Source of the DNA: Xenorhabdus khoisanae
GTDB lineage: Bacteria > Pseudomonadota > Gammaproteobacteria > Enterobacterales > Enterobacteriaceae
Reading direction: 5' to 3'
DNA length: 60,821 bases
NCBI RefSeq assembly: GCF_001037465.1
Contig: NZ_LFCV01000021.1
Coordinates: 1-60,821, forward strand
Shown one piece after another: positions 1 to 10,692 of this stretch (within the stretch, counting starts at the first letter, position 1; each line of letters opens with the position of its first letter). A program made the position numbers and the translations under genes. Below the pieces are notes generated by a model, which was not told where the DNA came from, made no database searches, and was given only the letters and a program-made list of their open reading frames with translations.

Positions 1-13
1 ATAGATATCTAAC

Positions 14-41
14 GCCTTATTCTATAAGGCTGTTTATTTTT
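14..41 (+). terminator. Intrinsic terminator of an upstream gene
   Basis: A perfect 7-bp stem (14-20 with 24-30) and a 3-base loop are followed by a T-rich run. No gene ending just before it is inside the window. In E. coli ndh precedes ycfJ, so it may end ndh; that is inference. Confidence 0.7.
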
Positions 42-254
42 CATTATGTTACGATTTTTCTTGGTACAGAAGAGAAGCGAAGAATATAAAATTAAATCTC
101 TTTACTGAATGATAATAATTTCATTATATTGGCTTAAGGGAATAGGATTTTTCTTAAATAACGAATTTAGCGCATTTTTAGCTTACATCAAATATCGGGA
201 AAATATATTCCAACACAAAATGTGTGGAAAACTATTAATATATCAAGGTGCTAT

Positions 255-719
255 GTGGTTAAATTAAAGATAAGACAGTATGTAATTGGTTCAATAATTA
301 CTATTGCCATTATTGGTGCTGCTGCAACGTTTTGTTTTGAATCCCCGCGTCCCAGCGTTGCGCAAGTATTATACTCAAGGCCTATTAAATCAACTGTTGC
401 TGTTAGTCAATCCTATTGCCATATCACAGTATCTCCCATTCCTGTTACAGTAAAAGATATTGCGGAAAATTTTTTACCGAATCATGAATACCGTATATTA
501 ACACTTATTAATACCTTAAAAGTAAAAAGGGAATACCCTGCGTTAAAGCATTCGGAGCTAAAAAATTGTGTCACCGTTGATCTTAAGCAACCACGTGTTG
601 TTGGATACGATGTCGTTTATCTTATCGGAGATAAACCAGGAAAAATCAGGATTCCATATATACCAGGGGAAACGATTCCTTTAAATGAGAAAGGCCAATT
701 AATTCTAAAAATACAGTAG
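255..719 (+). CDS. umoD: UmoD/YcfJ-like envelope protein
   Basis: Small protein of about 154 aa with an N-terminal hydrophobic anchor or uncleaved signal (residues about 6-25 from the GTG start). Its C-terminal half has the family pattern GYDVVYLIGD...GKIRIP...PGETIPLNEKGQLIL, which I recognise from E. coli YcfJ and Proteus UmoD. UmoD raises expression of the flagellar master operon flhDC in Proteus; YcfJ is poorly characterised. The glycine-rich middle of YcfJ is missing, as in UmoD. The GTG at 255 is preferred because AAGG/AGG lies 6 bases upstream; the reading frame stays open to an ATG at 222 with no such site. Position beside mfd matches the ycfJ neighbourhood of E. coli. Confidence 0.75.
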   Translation: MVKLKIRQYVIGSIITIAIIGAAATFCFESPRPSVAQVLYSRPIKSTVAVSQSYCHITVSPIPVTVKDIAENFLPNHEYRILTLINTLKVKREYPALKHSELKNCVTVDLKQPRVVGYDVVYLIGDKPGKIRIPYIPGETIPLNEKGQLILKIQ

Positions 720-767
720 AATAATACGTTCACGATACTCTTTAATAGAGGGTTAATTAGAGGATTA

Positions 768-827
768 CACTGTTTAGCAGGTAGTTCACATGAAATTACA
801 TTAGTGAACTGTATTAGCAAAACAGTG
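768..827. repeat. 60-bp imperfect inverted repeat between umoD and mfd
   Basis: CACTGTTT (768-775) pairs with AAACAGTG (820-827), and GTTCAC (784-789) pairs with GTGAAC (804-809). The arms match at about 22 of 24 positions. It sits between two convergent genes, so it could act as a bidirectional transcript end, although no T-run follows. It could also be a small palindromic repeat element. Confidence 0.65.
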
Positions 828-872
828 CAATCATAGAATAAATCCCTCAACTTTTAATTTACAGATTGAAAG

Positions 873-3800
873 CTATTGGGGACAACTCTGATGTTGAACA
901 AACGCTTCCAACAATTGCTGAATGAAAGATAAACGAGCTGCTCGCTCCGTTAATTCTGTAATGAATTTCAGTTTAGACGGGCCATCTAGCCGATAGATAT
1001 GAGGCTGAGTCTGTAATAAACCGATCAAATAATTAGGATCGACTTTATTATCATTGCTAAAATCAACGAAACCACCTTTCTCATGTGCTTCAATACGTTT
1101 GATACCCAATTTACGGGCTATCAGACGAATGGAAGCCGATTGTAACAGTTGGCGTCCCGGGTCAGGTAATAAACCAAATCGATCAATGAGTTCGACTTTC
1201 AATTCATCCAATTCGGCATTATCTTGTGCGCTGGCGATGCGCTTATAGAAAGACAAGCGCATGTTTACGTCCGGGATATAATCATCGGGTAAAAGTACCG
1301 GCATGCGTAGCTCTATGTCGGTCTGGTTATTGGTGAGATCTTCAAGTGAAGGTTCACGCCCATTTTTGAGTGCATCAACAGCACTTTCCAACAATTCCAT
1401 ATAGAGAGTGAAACCGATGCTGGCCATCTGCCCGCTTTGATCTTCACCTAGTAATTCACCTGCCCCTCTGATTTCCAGATCATGGGTTGCCAATGCGAAA
1501 CCAGCGCCTAAATCCTCAAGAGATGCAATAGCCTCCAGCCGTTTTTGAGCATCACTGGTCATGGCCTTTGGATGTGGTGTCAGCAAATAAGCATAGGCTT
1601 GATGATGAGAGCGTCCGACACGTCCACGTAGTTGGTGTAATTGAGCCAACCCAAAATGATCGGCGCGTTCAATGATAATGGTATTGGCACTGGGAATATC
1701 AATACCTGTTTCAATAATGGTGGTGCACACCAAAACATTAAAGCGTTGGTGATGGAAATCTGTCATAACGCGTTCCAAATCACGTTCACGCATTTGACCG
1801 TGTCCTACAACAATCCTGGCTTCGGGAACCAGTTCTTCCAATCGTGCTTTTGCCTTTTCAATGTTTTCGACATCGTTATAAAGATAATAAACTTGCCCGC
1901 CACGCAATATTTCACGCAGGATGGATTCACGAATAACAAGACTGTCATATTCCCGCACAAAGGTTTTTACTGCCAAACGACGGGCAGGAGGAGTGGCGAT
2001 AATGGACAAATCGCGCATGCCACTCATTGCCATATTGAGTGTACGCGGGATTGGCGTTGCAGTAAGCGTTAGGACATCAACATCGGCACGAATGGCTTTA
2101 ATACGTTCCTTATGGCGAACCCCGAAGCGATGTTCTTCATCAACGATTAGCAAGCCGAGATCTTTCCAGTGCAGATCACTTTGCAGAAGTTTATGGGTGC
2201 CAATAATGATATCCACTTTCCCTTCAGCCGCCATATCAATGACTTGTTGTTGCTCCTTTGCACTACGGAAGCGTGACATAACTTCAATGTGCACAGGCCA
2301 GTTAGCAAAGCGATCACGGAAATTATCATAATGCTGTTGTGCCAATAGGGTTGTTGGTACAAGTACGGCGACTTGCTTGTTATTGGTAATGGACAGAAAT
2401 GCGGCACGCATCGCCACTTCCGTTTTTCCAAACCCGACATCGCCACACACCAGACGATCCATAGCAATCGGCTGACACATATCACCCAATACAGCATTGA
2501 TGGTCTGTTCCTGATCAGGTGTTGTATCGAATGGGAAGCTTTGGCAAAACAGTTGGTATTGTTCGCGATCTTGCTTGAAGGCAAAACCCGGCTTAACGGC
2601 GCGCTGGGCGTAAACATCCAATAGTTCGGCAGCAACATCACGCACTTTTTCGGCCGCTTTTTGGCGGGCCTTGATCCATGCTTCTCCTCCCAGTTTATGC
2701 AGCGGTGCACTTTCCTCTGCGCCACCAGCATAACGGCTTATAAGATGGAGAGAGGAGACAGGCACATACAGTTTGTCTTCTCCTGCGTAGGTAAGGATAA
2801 GATACTCAGCCTTGATGCTGCCCGCTTCCAGCGTTGTTAGCCCTTGATAACGCCCAACACCATGTTCAAGATGTACGACAGGTTGACCGTGCCGTAACTC
2901 AGCGAGATTTCGGATTAGCGTATCGGTATTGATAGTACGCCGGTTATCCTGGCGGCGGCGACTGACTCGCTCCCCAAGCATGTCACTTTCACAAATAAGC
3001 GCGAGTTTATTGTTTTCATCAATAAAACCGTGCTCTGATGCCCCAATCATCAAAAAATGGCCGGGTTTATCAGCATCTATTAGCTGGCTTATTTTGATTG
3101 GATTGACGTTGATGCGTGATAGCAATTCTTGTACGGATTCCCGGCGTCCTTCACTTTCCACCGAGAACACGATCTTACCGTTAAACTGCTCCATAAAACG
3201 GCGCAATTTATCCAAAGGCGCTTTTTGCTGTGGAGACACAGATAGATCAGGCAGAACTTGATAAGCAAGATTGGTGGTTCCTGATTTTTGGGGAAGTGTT
3301 TCGTTATCAACTTGAAGACGGGGCCAGTTTTTTAACTCTGAGAATAGATTATTGACTGGCAACCAAATCCGCTCAGGGGAGAGTAGCGGACGCATGGGAT
3401 CAACTCTGCGGCTTTCAAATCGCAGTTTTGTGTCCTGCCAGAATCGCTCGGCAGCACTGATAAAATCCTGCGTGATTAGCAGCGTATTTTCGGGTAGATA
3501 ATCAAAGATGGTCGGCAAAGGCTGTTCAAAGAATAGTGGTTGCCAATACTCAATGCCGGCGGGTAACACTTTTTTACTGACTTGCTGATAAATATGCTCA
3601 GCATCACGGCGAACTTCAAACTGCTCGCGCCATTGACTGCGAAATAGTTCAATCGCATCTTGGTCAGTTGGAAATTCATGGGCTGGCAATAAACTGATTT
3701 TTTCCACTTCTGCCAGCGTTCGTTGGGTATCTACATCAAAGGTGCGCAGACTATCGATCTCATCATCAAAAAAATCAATGCGATAAGGATATCCACTGCC

Positions 3801-4322
3801 CATTGGAAACAGATCGAACAAGGCTCCGCGCGTAGCAAATTCACCATGTTCAAGCACCTGTTCAACGCTGCGATAACCGGCCTGTTCTAATTCTGCCCGC
3901 AGTTTATCACGGGAAAGGTGTTGCCCCTTGTGCATGACCAAAGCGTGTCCCTTGAGGTACTCATGGGGGCAGACACGTTGCATCAGCGTATTGACAGGTA
4001 GGATTAATGCGCCTTTTGTCATGAATGGCAAGTGATACAGCGTGGATAGACGGTTAGAGATGATTTCCTGATGAGGAGAGAAACTATCATAGGGCAAAGT
4101 TTCCCAATCTGACATCATATTTATCGGTGCGTGGGTGAATTGTTGGATTTCATCACGCAATCGAAGGGCATTCTGCATATCCTTTGTCACCAGCAGTATT
4201 GGCCCTGAGTGGCGTTCAATGATTGCGGCGCATTCAACAGCGCAGGCGGCACCGGTCAAGTGACCTAGTTGGCGGATATCACCGCGGCGTTCAGGAAGTT
4301 GATAACGATTTTTTGCTGACAT
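873..4322 (-). CDS. mfd: Transcription-repair coupling factor Mfd
   Basis: 1149 aa, against 1148 in E. coli, and collinear with it. Mfd is a cytoplasmic DNA translocase that removes RNA polymerase stalled at DNA lesions and recruits UvrA. The N-terminal part is the UvrB-like module (WETLPYDSFSPH near residue 60). The RNA-polymerase-interacting domain lies around residues 480-560 (VHLEHGVGRYQG). The helicase motor carries Walker A GDVGFGKTE, the DEEH box, LTATPIPRTLNMA and QLRGRVGRS. The C-terminal TRCF domain is present. The start AUG agrees with the family length. It is divergent from lolCDE, as in E. coli. Confidence 0.98.
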   Translation of the reverse strand: MSAKNRYQLPERRGDIRQLGHLTGAACAVECAAIIERHSGPILLVTKDMQNALRLRDEIQQFTHAPINMMSDWETLPYDSFSPHQEIISNRLSTLYHLPFMTKGALILPVNTLMQRVCPHEYLKGHALVMHKGQHLSRDKLRAELEQAGYRSVEQVLEHGEFATRGALFDLFPMGSGYPYRIDFFDDEIDSLRTFDVDTQRTLAEVEKISLLPAHEFPTDQDAIELFRSQWREQFEVRRDAEHIYQQVSKKVLPAGIEYWQPLFFEQPLPTIFDYLPENTLLITQDFISAAERFWQDTKLRFESRRVDPMRPLLSPERIWLPVNNLFSELKNWPRLQVDNETLPQKSGTTNLAYQVLPDLSVSPQQKAPLDKLRRFMEQFNGKIVFSVESEGRRESVQELLSRINVNPIKISQLIDADKPGHFLMIGASEHGFIDENNKLALICESDMLGERVSRRRQDNRRTINTDTLIRNLAELRHGQPVVHLEHGVGRYQGLTTLEAGSIKAEYLILTYAGEDKLYVPVSSLHLISRYAGGAEESAPLHKLGGEAWIKARQKAAEKVRDVAAELLDVYAQRAVKPGFAFKQDREQYQLFCQSFPFDTTPDQEQTINAVLGDMCQPIAMDRLVCGDVGFGKTEVAMRAAFLSITNNKQVAVLVPTTLLAQQHYDNFRDRFANWPVHIEVMSRFRSAKEQQQVIDMAAEGKVDIIIGTHKLLQSDLHWKDLGLLIVDEEHRFGVRHKERIKAIRADVDVLTLTATPIPRTLNMAMSGMRDLSIIATPPARRLAVKTFVREYDSLVIRESILREILRGGQVYYLYNDVENIEKAKARLEELVPEARIVVGHGQMRERDLERVMTDFHHQRFNVLVCTTIIETGIDIPSANTIIIERADHFGLAQLHQLRGRVGRSHHQAYAYLLTPHPKAMTSDAQKRLEAIASLEDLGAGFALATHDLEIRGAGELLGEDQSGQMASIGFTLYMELLESAVDALKNGREPSLEDLTNNQTDIELRMPVLLPDDYIPDVNMRLSFYKRIASAQDNAELDELKVELIDRFGLLPDPGRQLLQSASIRLIARKLGIKRIEAHEKGGFVDFSNDNKVDPNYLIGLLQTQPHIYRLDGPSKLKFITELTERAARLSFIQQLLEAFVQHQSCPQ

Positions 4323-4872
4323 AAGTGTTTGATGTGTTCTCTAAGATTCAGTTCATTCCCAACACACTTTTGACCCAGTAGCCTTGTAATAAATAAGCTG
4401 GCAGGTTGAGAGAAAGTAAAAAAACAGAACCGGGATGTGAATGGCTCCATAAAGTACAGCTACCCTTTATTATCCTCGTACACTTTGCTTTGGCAACAGG
4501 AGAGTAGCAGATTTCATGTAAGGATAGGTTGTACAGCCAACTTGAGTCACTGCAAAAGAACAGGAATTTCTTAATCCGGGTGAAAAATATCGTATCGTTA
4601 ACTGGGTAGCCTGCATATCTATAAATGTTGAGAATATTTTAGGACGGCGTTTTTGGCTGAATAAGGTTTACGTTGAAAGTGAATTTTCTAGTTTAAAATC
4701 GGTAGTATTTGTTGTCTGAATTCAGTTTTATATACCCGCGTTATCAATAATCAGATTAAACGATATCTTTAAGTGGAAAGGGGACATTTTTTTACCTTCA
4801 ACTGGGAGTGGTGATAAGTAAATCTCTGCCAAACGATGATAATATGTAACAAGTGAACTATATGGATTTGAG
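4323..4872. other. Intergenic region between divergent mfd and lolC
   Basis: About 550 bases without a recognisable gene. It must hold the mfd promoter, but I could not fix -35/-10 boxes with confidence. One plus-strand frame (4546-4716) is open for 57 codons without a usable start and matches nothing I recognise. Confidence 0.5.
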
Positions 4873-4895
4873 TTTTGTACATAATACGTACAAAA
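4873..4895. promoter_or_regulatory. TTTTGTAC palindrome upstream of lolC
   Basis: A perfect 8-bp inverted repeat (TTTTGTAC at 4873-4880, GTACAAAA at 4888-4895) with 7 bases between. It lies just before a ribosome site and a short ORF. The TGTAC half-sites resemble operators bound by YefM/Phd-type antitoxins, but no toxin-antitoxin gene is present. Binding partner unknown. Confidence 0.4.
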
Positions 4896-4908
4896 ATAGG
4901 GGTTAAAG

Positions 4909-4953
4909 ATGAATTTTCTTATTAATCTATTGTTTCTAAATAAACTTCTTTGA
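4909..4953 (+). CDS. Possible 14-aa leader peptide before lolC
   Basis: ATG at 4909 is preceded by AGGGG at a 6-base spacing. It encodes the hydrophobic peptide [14 protein letters not shown] and stops 13 bases before the lolC ATG. The ribosome site is better than that of lolC itself, so the ORF may feed ribosomes to lolC or may be incidental. No conservation could be checked. Confidence 0.3.
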   Translation: MNFLINLLFLNKLL

Positions 4954-4966
4954 TACGGCGGATTTC

Positions 4967-6169
4967 ATGTTTCAATCTGTCTCATTATTTATAGGATTGC
5001 GCTATATGCGCGGACGAGCGGTCGATAAATTTGGCCGTTTTGTTTCATGGTTATCAGCTATTGGCATTACGCTGGGGGTAGCTGCACTGATTACCGTATT
5101 GTCAGTAATGAACGGTTTTGAGCGCTCACTGGAGAACAGCATTTTAGGCTTTATGCCTCAGGCTATCATTACATCGGAAAAAGGTTCTATTAATCCGGTT
5201 GAGCACCCGAGTGATCAATTGAAAGGATTAAAAGGTGTTAACAACATTACCCCTATTGTGCAAGGAGATGTTGTGCTACAAAGCCCCGGTAATGTTGGGG
5301 TTGGTGTTATGTTGGGTATCACCCCACATGAATATTCTCCATTGGTGAAACATATTGTCGATGCTGATCGTAGTCAGTTACAACCAGGGCGATACTTTGT
5401 CATTCTGGGAGAAAGATTGGCTGCAAAATTGAATGTTAAACGTGGTGATAAAATCCGCGTTATTGTACCAAGTGCCAGTCAATTGACACCGATGGGGAGA
5501 ATTCCTAGCCAGCGGTTATTTACCGTCGCTGGCACGTTCTTTGCTAATAGTGAGGCTGATGATACAGAAATGCTGGTTAATCAGCAGGATGCAGCACGAT
5601 TGTTACGTTATCCTATTGGTAATATTACAGGCTGGCGTTTGTATCTCAATGAACCCCTGTTGGTTGATGAACTGAGCCAACAAACTCTGCCGGAAGGGTT
5701 GATTTGGAAAGATTGGCGCGAACGTAAGGGAGAATTTTTTCAGGCAGTACGCATGGAAAAAAATATGATGGGTTTATTGTTGAGCCTGATTATTGCTGTT
5801 GCTGCTTTTAATATTATTACTTCTCTCTCTTTGCTAGTGATGGAGAAACAGGGGGAAATAGCCATTTTGCAAACGCAAGGGCTGACCCGCCGTCAGGTAA
5901 TGGCAATCTTTATGATCCAAGGCGCAGGTGCAGGCATCGTTGGTGCTTTACTGGGAACTGGATTGGGAGTGCTGCTTTCCAGCCAGTTAAATAATCTTAT
6001 GCCGGTTGTTGGCCTGCTGGTTGAAGGCATTCAATTACCTGTTGCGATTGATACCACGCAAGTGGTGATGATCGCTATCAGTGCGATGCTGATATCCCTA
6101 TTATCGACTTTATATCCTTCCTGGCGCGCGGCTGCCACTCAACCTGCTGAGGCTTTACGTTATGAGTAA
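4967..6169 (+). CDS. lolC: Lipoprotein-releasing ABC transporter permease LolC
   Basis: 400 aa, matching E. coli LolC (399 aa). It is an inner-membrane subunit of LolCDE, which extracts outer-membrane lipoproteins and hands them to LolA. The N terminus has the family pattern [20 protein letters not shown], then one membrane helix (about residues 25-45). A periplasmic MacB-like domain and three C-terminal helices follow (about 265-290, 315-335, 360-385). It overlaps lolD by 8 bases, showing translational coupling. Confidence 0.97.
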   Translation: MFQSVSLFIGLRYMRGRAVDKFGRFVSWLSAIGITLGVAALITVLSVMNGFERSLENSILGFMPQAIITSEKGSINPVEHPSDQLKGLKGVNNITPIVQGDVVLQSPGNVGVGVMLGITPHEYSPLVKHIVDADRSQLQPGRYFVILGERLAAKLNVKRGDKIRVIVPSASQLTPMGRIPSQRLFTVAGTFFANSEADDTEMLVNQQDAARLLRYPIGNITGWRLYLNEPLLVDELSQQTLPEGLIWKDWRERKGEFFQAVRMEKNMMGLLLSLIIAVAAFNIITSLSLLVMEKQGEIAILQTQGLTRRQVMAIFMIQGAGAGIVGALLGTGLGVLLSSQLNNLMPVVGLLVEGIQLPVAIDTTQVVMIAISAMLISLLSTLYPSWRAAATQPAEALRYE

Positions 6170-6893
6170 CCAACCTTTATTGTTGTGTCATCACCTGTGC
6201 AAAAAATATCAGGAAGGAAAGGTTTCCACAGAAGTATTGAAAAATGTCACTTTCTCCATGCAGCAAGGAGAAATGATGGCTATTGTCGGGAGTTCGGGCT
6301 CAGGTAAAAGTACACTTTTACATTTACTTGGTGGTTTGGATTCGCCTACTTCGGGTGAAGTACTTTTCAAGGGGCAATCACTGAACGATATGTCCTCTTC
6401 TGCGCGGGCAGAATTGCGCAACAATGAAATTGGTTTTATTTACCAGTTTCATCATTTATTGCCTGACTTTAATGCACTGGAAAATGTTGCCATGCCGCTG
6501 TTGATTGGAAGGAAATCGATTGGTGGGAAATCAATTGGCAGTAAGAGACGTCTGGCACAACAAAAAGCGCTGGAGATGCTGGAGGCTGTTGGGTTGGAAC
6601 ATCGGGCACAACATCGGCCATCCGAGCTGTCAGGAGGGGAGCGGCAGCGTGTAGCGATTGCCCGGGCGTTGGTCAATGAGCCTTCATTGGTATTGGCGGA
6701 TGAACCAACCGGCAATCTTGACCAGCGTAATGCAGACAGTGTGTTTCAGCTTTTGCAAGAATTGAACCAGCAGCAAGGCACGGCATTTCTGGTCGTGACT
6801 CATGATTTGAAATTAGCTGACCAACTGACACGTCAGGTAGAAATGCGTGATGGGTATTTACAGGATGAATTAACCCTAACGGGAGAGATGTAA
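6162..6893 (+). CDS. lolD: Lipoprotein-releasing ABC transporter ATPase LolD
   Basis: 243 aa, about 10 longer than E. coli LolD. It is the ATPase that powers LolCE. Walker [10 protein letters not shown] lies at residues 43-51, the Q-loop near 95, signature LSGGE at 156-160 and Walker B LVLADE at 176-181. The linker after MPLLIG (residues 111-116) contains a tandem [11 protein letters not shown] duplication (about 117-126) that E. coli lacks. The start ATG overlaps the end of lolC and the stop overlaps lolE (TAATG). Confidence 0.97.
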   Translation: MSNQPLLLCHHLCKKYQEGKVSTEVLKNVTFSMQQGEMMAIVGSSGSGKSTLLHLLGGLDSPTSGEVLFKGQSLNDMSSSARAELRNNEIGFIYQFHHLLPDFNALENVAMPLLIGRKSIGGKSIGSKRRLAQQKALEMLEAVGLEHRAQHRPSELSGGERQRVAIARALVNEPSLVLADEPTGNLDQRNADSVFQLLQELNQQQGTAFLVVTHDLKLADQLTRQVEMRDGYLQDELTLTGEM

Positions 6894-8140
6894 TGGCAAA
6901 TCTGCCTCTTGCATTACTGACTGCTTTACGGTTCAGCCGGGGCCGCCGCCGTTCAGGAATGGTATCTCTGGTTTCTGTCATTTCGACACTGGGAATTATG
7001 CTGGGCGTTGCAGTATTGATTATTGGTCTGAGTGCTATGAATGGTTTTGAGCGAGAGCTGAAAAACCGGGTACTTTCCGTTGTTCCTCATGGGCAGATTT
7101 ATGCCGTAGAGCAGCCTTTTCAAGATTGGCAACCGGCACTTGAGCGTGTAAGGCAGACTCCGGGTATTGCGGGAGCGTCTCCCTATATTACGTTTACTGG
7201 CTTGATGGAACGTGGCGAAAAACTCCATGCTGTACAGGTGCGGGGTGTAGATCTGGAAACTGAAGCGGAAGTCAGTACCTTACCTCAGTTTGTGCGTAAT
7301 GAAGCATGGAAAACGTTCAGGGCAGGTAAACATCAGGTAATCTTGGGGCAGGGTGTGGCGAATTCACTGAATGTAAAACAAGGTGATTGGCTGACGGTCA
7401 TGCTCCCCAATACGGATCCGAGCCTGAAACTCTTACAACCTAAACGTATCCGCTTACAAGTTGCTGGCATTTTCCAATTGGGGGGGATGCTAGATCACAG
7501 TTTTGCTTTGGTTCCTTTATCTGATGCCCAGCAATATCTGGATTATGGCAATGCCATTACAGGGATTGCTATTAAAGCTGATAATGTTTTTGCTGCGGAG
7601 CAGCGGGTTTTAGAGGCTGGTAAGGCTACTGAAAAATATGTTTATATCAGCACATGGTTAAAAGATTATGGCTATATGTACAACGACATCCAGATGATAC
7701 GCGGCATTATGTATCTGGCTATGGTGCTGGTTATCGGTGTCGCTTGCTTTAACATCGTTTCAACGCTGATTATGGCCGTGAAAGATAAAAGCAGCGATAT
7801 TGCCATCTTGCGCACACTGGGCGCTAAAGACAGTCATATCAGGGCCATATTTTTGTGGTATGGATTACTGGCAGGCATGATTGGTAGCATCATTGGCGTG
7901 GTTGTTGGGGTTTTCACATCATTAAATTTGACGACTATTATTAAAGGGCTGGAAAAACTGCTTGGGCATCAATTTTTGTCAGGCGATATCTATTTTATTG
8001 ATTTTCTGCCGTCAGAATTACATATGATGGATGTTTTTTATGTTTTGCTAACGACATTGGTATTGAGTTTATTGGCTAGTTGGTATCCTGCTCGTCGGGC
8101 CAGTAAGCTTGATCCAGCCCGAATTTTGAGCGGTCAATAA
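6893..8140 (+). CDS. lolE: Lipoprotein-releasing ABC transporter permease LolE
   Basis: 415 aa, the usual LolE length, and a paralogue of LolC with the same plan. There is an N-terminal helix after [21 protein letters not shown], a large periplasmic loop, and three C-terminal helices ending in [17 protein letters not shown]. Last gene of the lolCDE operon, overlapping lolD by one base. In E. coli nagK follows; here it is absent and cobB comes next. Confidence 0.97.
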   Translation: MANLPLALLTALRFSRGRRRSGMVSLVSVISTLGIMLGVAVLIIGLSAMNGFERELKNRVLSVVPHGQIYAVEQPFQDWQPALERVRQTPGIAGASPYITFTGLMERGEKLHAVQVRGVDLETEAEVSTLPQFVRNEAWKTFRAGKHQVILGQGVANSLNVKQGDWLTVMLPNTDPSLKLLQPKRIRLQVAGIFQLGGMLDHSFALVPLSDAQQYLDYGNAITGIAIKADNVFAAEQRVLEAGKATEKYVYISTWLKDYGYMYNDIQMIRGIMYLAMVLVIGVACFNIVSTLIMAVKDKSSDIAILRTLGAKDSHIRAIFLWYGLLAGMIGSIIGVVVGVFTSLNLTTIIKGLEKLLGHQFLSGDIYFIDFLPSELHMMDVFYVLLTTLVLSLLASWYPARRASKLDPARILSGQ

Positions 8141-8313
8141 TAAGCCAAAGTATCAACATGTATCTAATCACGCTATTGTATGATCTTCAATCGGCAAAAA
8201 CGCTCTTGGCATATGTCCTGAGTGGAATAGTGATTAAGAATGAAGGGTATTTTAACAATCGGTTTTTTAAGCAATCAGTCTTTAAGAAAATCGTGCCTTA
8301 AGGAAATAGCCAT

Positions 8314-9144
8314 ATGCGGGTTCGTTATCGGTACAGTAAATTTTGCCGGATTAGACGGTTACGGCGTCAGAGACTGCAAAGACAAATTTTTTACAGGGAT
8401 ACTCAATTGGCAAATAAAATAAGAAAACCCCATGTGGTGGTGCTGACTGGAGCGGGTATTTCCGCTGAGTCAGGCATTCAAACATTTCGCTCTTCCGATG
8501 GCCTGTGGGAAGAGCATCGTGTTGAAGATGTTGCTACACCTGAAGGTTTCCAGCGTGATCCGAGTTTAGTACAGGCTTTTTACAATGCACGGCGGGAACA
8601 GCTTCAACAACCAGAAATTAAACCTAATGCAGCGCATTATGCTTTGGCAGAGCTTGAACAGGTGCTTGGTGACCATTTTCTATTGGTGACACAAAATATT
8701 GACAATTTGCATGAGCGTGCAGGGAATCATCGTGTGTTACATATGCACGGTGAATTGCTGAAAGTTCGTTGTTGCCAGTCTGGGCAGGTGATTGAATGGA
8801 CGGCTGAACTAAGCATGGAAGAGCGTTGCCATTGTTGCCAATTCCCCTCTCTGTTGCGCCCTCATGTCGTGTGGTTCGGGGAGATGCCACTAGGTATGGA
8901 GCAAATCTATTCTGCTTTGACTGACGCCGATATTTTTATCGCTATCGGAACATCAGGTCACGTTTATCCCGCTGCCGGTTTTGTACATGAAGCAAAGTTA
9001 TCTGGAGCACATACTGTTGAACTGAATCTGGAACCTAGCCAGGTTGAAAGTCTATTCGATGAAAAACACTATGGCTATGCCAGCGAAATTGTTACTCAAT
9101 ATGTTCAGTCTTTAATTCAGCAGGTGAAGGCAGATAAAAGCTGA
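8314..9144 (+). CDS. cobB: NAD-dependent protein lysine deacylase CobB (sirtuin)
   Basis: 276 aa. CobB removes acetyl and succinyl groups from lysines using NAD, for example on acetyl-CoA synthetase. The sirtuin signature [10 protein letters not shown] begins at residue 46, [12 protein letters not shown] at about 127, and the catalytic His is 145 in MHGELL. Zinc ligands are C153/C154 and C172/C174/C175. Y90 and R93 match the residues that give E. coli CobB its desuccinylase activity. The Arg-rich N-terminal tail corresponds to the long E. coli isoform. The start is supported by AAGGAA about 8 bases upstream. Confidence 0.95.
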   Translation: MRVRYRYSKFCRIRRLRRQRLQRQIFYRDTQLANKIRKPHVVVLTGAGISAESGIQTFRSSDGLWEEHRVEDVATPEGFQRDPSLVQAFYNARREQLQQPEIKPNAAHYALAELEQVLGDHFLLVTQNIDNLHERAGNHRVLHMHGELLKVRCCQSGQVIEWTAELSMEERCHCCQFPSLLRPHVVWFGEMPLGMEQIYSALTDADIFIAIGTSGHVYPAAGFVHEAKLSGAHTVELNLEPSQVESLFDEKHYGYASEIVTQYVQSLIQQVKADKS

Positions 9145-9208
9145 TTTGACGCAATACCTGCTCTATTCATCTTCTCCATAATAAATCCACATAAATTAGG
9201 GGGAGAAG

Positions 9209-10453
9209 ATGGATAGACTATTAGAGCGTTTTTTTAAATATATAGCATTTAATACTCAATCAAAACCATCCGCTAAGACCATTCCCAGCAGCGGCGGTCA
9301 ACTGCAACTCGCCAAAGCCTTATATGAGGAGCTGATTCAACTTGGCTTTGTCGATATTACTTTCGATGAGCGGGGATGTGTTATGGCTACATTACCATCA
9401 AATGTTGCCTGGCATGTACCAGTGATTGGCTTTATTGCGCATCTTGATACCTCACCGGACTTTTCTGGAAAGCATGTTAATCCTCAAATTTTGGAAAATT
9501 ACCGTGGCGGTGATATTGCATTGGGAATAGGCGATGAAGTTTTGTCGCCGGTGATGTTTCCGATATTGCATAACTTGCTGGGAAAAACATTGATTACGAC
9601 CGATGGAAAAACCCTGCTAGGTGCGGATGATAAAGCAGGTATCGCTGAAATCATTACCGCTATGGTGCGCTTGCGGCAAAAGAATATTCCACATGGCGAT
9701 ATTCGGATTGCATTCACGCCTGATGAAGAGATTGGTAAAGGTGCGCACTATTTTGATATAGATGTTTTTGGTGCTGAATGGGCCTATACCGTTGATGGAG
9801 GAGGTGTGGGGGAATTGGAATTTGAGAATTTTAATGCAGCATCAGTGCTTATTAAGATTGCGGGTAACACGGCTCATCCCGGCAGAGCCAAAGGCGTAAT
9901 GGTCAATGCGTTGTCGCTGGCAATGCGTATTCACCATGAATTGCCTGCCGAAGAGACGCCTGAACATACAGAGGATCGTGAGGGTTTTTATCATTTACTG
10001 AGCATAAAAGGCACGGTAGAGCGTGCTGAGATGCACTATATCATCCGGGATTTTGACAGTACAAATTTTGAGAAACGCAAAAAAACACTACTCGCCATTG
10101 CTGAAAAAGCAGGAAAAAGGCTGCATCCGGATTGCTATATAGAACTGACGATTGATGATGATTATTACAATATGCACAATGAGATAATTAAACATCCGCA
10201 TGTGATTGCATTGGCTAAACAAGCCATGCTGGATTGTGGTATTGAACCGATCATCCAGCCGATTCGGGGTGGCACGGATGGAGCACAGTTATCTTATCGT
10301 GGGTTACCTTGTCCGAATATTTTTACTGGAGGATATAATTATCACAGTAAGCACGAATTCATTTCGCTGGAAGGTATGGAGCAGGCGGTTAGCGTTATCA
10401 TGCGGATTGCTGAATTGGCGGCAAGTCATGAAAATAGAGTGATACCTGATTAA
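9209..10453 (+). CDS. pepT: Peptidase T (tripeptide aminopeptidase)
   Basis: 414 aa (E. coli 408). Cytoplasmic di-zinc M20B aminopeptidase that removes the N-terminal residue from tripeptides. All key positions keep the E. coli numbering: H78 and D80 (IAHLDTSPD), D140 (GADDKAG), E173/E174 (PDEEIGKG), D196 (TVDGG), and a C-terminal His in [16 protein letters not shown] precedes the ATG. Monocistronic by appearance; an ERIC element follows the stop. Confidence 0.97.
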   Translation: MDRLLERFFKYIAFNTQSKPSAKTIPSSGGQLQLAKALYEELIQLGFVDITFDERGCVMATLPSNVAWHVPVIGFIAHLDTSPDFSGKHVNPQILENYRGGDIALGIGDEVLSPVMFPILHNLLGKTLITTDGKTLLGADDKAGIAEIITAMVRLRQKNIPHGDIRIAFTPDEEIGKGAHYFDIDVFGAEWAYTVDGGGVGELEFENFNAASVLIKIAGNTAHPGRAKGVMVNALSLAMRIHHELPAEETPEHTEDREGFYHLLSIKGTVERAEMHYIIRDFDSTNFEKRKKTLLAIAEKAGKRLHPDCYIELTIDDDYYNMHNEIIKHPHVIALAKQAMLDCGIEPIIQPIRGGTDGAQLSYRGLPCPNIFTGGYNYHSKHEFISLEGMEQAVSVIMRIAELAASHENRVIPD

Positions 10454-10483
10454 TGCTATGACACCAACAGGGTATTTTCCCCT

Positions 10484-10609
10484 TATACCCGTCGCCTTTC
10501 AAGTTGCCTCTTTGTTGGCTGCGCTCGCTCACCCCGGTCACATAGTTATCTATGCTCCCGGGGATTCACTCTCTTGCCGCCGCGATGCATCTTGAAATTC
10601 ATAGGGTAT
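10484..10609 (-). repeat. ERIC element (full length)
   Basis: About 126 bp with TATACCC/GGGTAT ends and the conserved centre that includes CCCCGGTCAC and GGGGATTCAC, as in the classic ERIC primer sites. It lies between convergent pepT and roxA, in the opposite orientation to the copy at 37069-37195. Confidence 0.9.
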
Positions 10610-10692
10610 GTAACTGATGACGGTTCAGAAATATGTATCTCAGGTTAAAAAATACGGGAAAAGGGGCAGAAGAGTGCCCCTTTGTTCACGGA

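Noticed and set aside
2147-2731. 194-aa minus-strand ORF within mfd
   Set aside because: Out-of-frame shadow of mfd.
4546-4716. 57-codon stop-free frame upstream of lolC
   Set aside because: No start codon or ribosome site and no family resemblance; could be a decayed gene but not supportable.
8240-8422. 60-aa ORF overlapping the cobB start
   Set aside because: Overlaps the conserved N terminus of CobB in another frame and has no recognisable content.
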